In this document: piece by piece, positions 62,423-64,000 of the stretch
How the letters are laid out: each line of letters starts with the position of its first letter
Numbering within the stretch: the first letter of the stretch is position 1
Assembly (NCBI RefSeq): GCF_030406905.1
Contig: NZ_CP129137.1
Span: 2,421,001 to 2,485,000, forward strand
Direction: 5' to 3'
Source of the DNA: Streptomyces sp. HUAS CB01
GTDB lineage: Bacteria; Actinomycetota; Actinomycetes; Streptomycetales; Streptomycetaceae
DNA length: 64,000 bases
Position numbers and translations under genes: made by a program
The notes under the pieces: model-generated
The model's input: the letters and a program-made list of their open reading frames with translations, nothing else
Databases searched by the model: none
Told to the model about the DNA's origin: nothing

Positions 62423-63124
62423 TCAGCTCGCCAGCCACACCCGCAGTTCGGGACCCGGCACACAGCCCTGCCTGGCCGCCGCCGCCAGGTCCTCGCCGTG
62501 TTCGTAGCCGACGACCGGCATGCCCGGCCAGAGGCGGGCGACGGCGGCGAGACAGCCGGACCAGGCGCGGTCGAGGTCGCCGTCCGCGGCGAAGACGTTC
62601 GAGAGCCCGACGACCGACTCGCTGCGGCTGACGACCGCTCCGGCGACCGTGCGGCTGCCTCCGTCGGCGGTGCCGGCGAGGACGGTGACGGTGCGGTCGG
62701 ACAGGAGCCCCGGGCGGAAGAGTCCGGTCAGTTCCGCGTCGCCGCCTGACCAGGCGACCTCCCAGCGGTCGAGGCTCGCAGCGGTCCGTACGGGGCGCCA
62801 GACGACGTCGTGGGGCGCGACCGGTGCGGCGAGCACGGCGGGGCGGTGGATCCAGCGCGCCTGGAAGGCCACCTCGAATCCGTCGGCCGTGAGGTCCAGC
62901 CGTCCGAAGCTGTCCTTGACCGAACAGCCCGCCCCCGTACGGTCGATGGGCCCCAGCACCTCCCGCGCCGTGGCGTCCGGGGCGAGGGTGACGGCGTCCG
63001 GGTACAGCGGCGGGGTGCGCCGCTCGCTGGTCCAGGCGCGATCGCCGAACACCCCGGGGATCCCGTGTGCGCGGCACATCGCATGGCACCATTCGGCATT
63101 GTTCCGGGCGGAGACAGCGATCAT
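62423..63124 (-). CDS. Conserved hypothetical protein, possible acetyltransferase fold
   Basis: 233 residues from the ATG at 63124. I do not recognise a clear family. The N-terminus reads NNAEWCHAMCRAHGIPGVFG, and the C-terminus (AVARLWPGMPVVGYEHGEDL, then AAARQGCVPGPELRVWLAS) resembles the last strand-helix of GNAT proteins, which is weak. There are no membrane segments. It is divergent from the DUF218-like gene, with 209 bases between. Confidence 0.6.
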   Translation of the reverse strand: MIAVSARNNAEWCHAMCRAHGIPGVFGDRAWTSERRTPPLYPDAVTLAPDATAREVLGPIDRTGAGCSVKDSFGRLDLTADGFEVAFQARWIHRPAVLAAPVAPHDVVWRPVRTAASLDRWEVAWSGGDAELTGLFRPGLLSDRTVTVLAGTADGGSRTVAGAVVSRSESVVGLSNVFAADGDLDRAWSGCLAAVARLWPGMPVVGYEHGEDLAAAARQGCVPGPELRVWLAS

Positions 63125-63333
63125 GGCTCGATCATGCCGTACTCCCCGGCGAACCGGCACCGTCTCCCGGAGCGGGGCCGTTGTTCCGCTCCTGTTTACG
63201 GCGTATGCAGGCGGCGCCCCCACCCCGAAGTGGTGAGCCGGCGAGTTCCCCCGCTCACATCGACCGGACGCGGCGAACCTTTGTGCCCCGCCGAACGTCG
63301 GAGGAAGTGAGCCGACGAACCAGGGGGTCATCG

Positions 63334-64000
63334 ATGCGGAAGCTCTCGTCACGGGGGTCACGGGGGTCACGGGGGTCACGGGCGCTCCGGGCGCTCCGGG
63401 CGCTCCGGCTGCGCGGACTTCCGCCGCGCGGGGCCGCTCGGCGTGGGCTCGTCCGGCGTGGACCTGTGCCGGGCGGGAGCGGGCGGGCGCGCGGGCTCCT
63501 GCCGCGCGCGAGGGTGCCGGGCCGGCTGGTACCGGGCCGGGTCGTACCCAGGACCCGGCGCGGCCGGCGGCGGACCGTACAGGCGCTGATGCTCGCCGCG
63601 GTGTTCGCGCTCGCCCCGGCGACCTGGATGCACGCCGTGGCCGACAGCCGCACCGGCACGGTCGCCGACGCCCCCGAGCGCGAGGTCGCGGTGGTGTTCG
63701 GCGCCGGGCTGTGGAAGGGCCGGCCGACCCCGTACCTGGCGCACCGGCTGGACACCGCCGCGGAGCTGTACCGCGCGGGCAAGGTCAAGGTCGTCCTCGT
63801 CACCGGCGACAACAGCCGGGCGGAGTACGACGAGCCGGACGCGATGCGGGCGTACCTCGTCCGGCAGGGTGTGCCGGACGGCCGGATCGTCAGCGACTAC
63901 GCCGGCTTCGACACCTGGGACTCCTGTGTCCGCGCCAAGAAGATCTTCGGCGTGGACCGGGCCGTGCTCGTGACCCAGGGTTTCCACATCAAGCGCGCGA
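63334..64000 (+). CDS. DUF218 / SanA-YdcF-like protein, cut by the window end
   Basis: The open frame runs from the ATG at 63334 to the last base without a stop. From about residue 85 it has a membrane helix (VQALMLAAVFALAPATWMHA), then VAVVFGAGLWKGRPTPYLAH and VVLVTGDNSRAEYDEPDAMR, the DUF218 (SanA/YdcF) signature. SanA-type proteins affect envelope permeability. Residues 1-85 are extremely Arg/Gly/Leu-rich and partly coded by 9-bp repeats. A later start, for instance the ATG at 63589, would still give the whole core domain and is possible. Confidence 0.8.
   Translation, partial: MRKLSSRGSRGSRGSRALRALRALRLRGLPPRGAARRGLVRRGPVPGGSGRARGLLPRARVPGRLVPGRVVPRTRRGRRRTVQALMLAAVFALAPATWMHAVADSRTGTVADAPEREVAVVFGAGLWKGRPTPYLAHRLDTAAELYRAGKVKVVLVTGDNSRAEYDEPDAMRAYLVRQGVPDGRIVSDYAGFDTWDSCVRAKKIFGVDRAVLVTQGFHIKRA
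63349..63408 (+). repeat. Two kinds of 9-bp tandem repeats
   Basis: Three copies of TCACGGGGG and a partial fourth are followed by three copies of GCGCTCCGG. In the DUF218 frame they encode Ser-Arg-Gly and then Ala-Leu-Arg triplets. Confidence 0.85.

Overview
The window is high-GC DNA with Streptomyces gene content and gene order. It has GTG starts, leaderless-type promoters, the fasR-fabD-fabH-acpP-fabF cluster, an Mbl-type actin homologue, an HrdA-type sigma factor beside dnaG, and SCO2400-family proteins. It reads as a chromosomal core or near-core segment. I see no phage, integrase, insertion sequence, CRISPR array, rRNA or secondary-metabolite cluster.

Layout. 1-4.8 kb: the end of a potassium channel gene, a secreted I36-type inhibitor, an MFS drug exporter divergent from its TetR regulator, and a DUF1023 hydrolase. 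4.8-10.9 kb: a DUF4429/SHOCT protein, a decayed sensor kinase, an aldo/keto reductase with its MerR regulator, a GNAT acetyltransferase, a serine beta-lactamase-like protein and a pirin. 11.1-16.1 kb: the fatty acid synthase II cluster with its activator FasR, closed by a strong hairpin. 16.2-17.1 kb: a decayed hemerythrin gene and a MarR gene remnant back to back. 17.2-25.5 kb: DUF3145, then mostly secreted enzymes (an SGNH lipoprotein, a pyroglutamyl-peptidase relative, an M14 carboxypeptidase), an EI24 membrane protein and Ohr. 25.5-31.6 kb: an MDR oxidoreductase divergent from a MarR regulator, a SCO2400-family protein, an unknown protein, Mbl and a GAF sensor protein. 31.7-35.2 kb: malonyl-CoA synthetase matB overlapping a carboxyltransferase gene, then two small overlapping genes. 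35.5-40.9 kb: two divergent subtilases. 41-46.3 kb: tandem repeats, an MFS exporter, an SDR, a CsbD-like protein, a decayed SpoIIE-type phosphatase and an amine oxidase. 46.8-48.8 kb: a second SCO2400-family protein, three tRNAs and a YtxH-like protein. 49.3-54.6 kb: a xylulokinase-like gene and a heterodimeric ABC exporter. 54.7-62.2 kb, all on the minus strand: hrdA, dnaG, a ferredoxin-reductase-like flavoprotein, dgt and a CbiX-type chelatase. 62.4-64 kb: an unknown protein and the start of a DUF218/SanA-like protein.

How the genes work together. Malonyl-CoA is a shared theme: the fab cluster consumes it, and matB with its overlapping carboxyltransferase partner could supply or exchange it. 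Several pairs are local regulator-target units with visible operators (TetR/MFS, MerR/AKR, MarR/MDR). Three genes (sensor kinase, hemerythrin, SpoIIE phosphatase) are broken by frameshifts and a fourth (MarR) is truncated, so parts of the window are in active decay. Short tandem repeats expand protein termini or 3' flanks at several places. The best leads for unusual biology are the secreted pyroglutamyl-peptidase relative with Ser in place of the catalytic Cys, the GAF sensor beside Mbl with an eroded ATPase domain, the matB/carboxyltransferase pair, and the two overlapping small genes after it. No complete new multi-gene system is evident.
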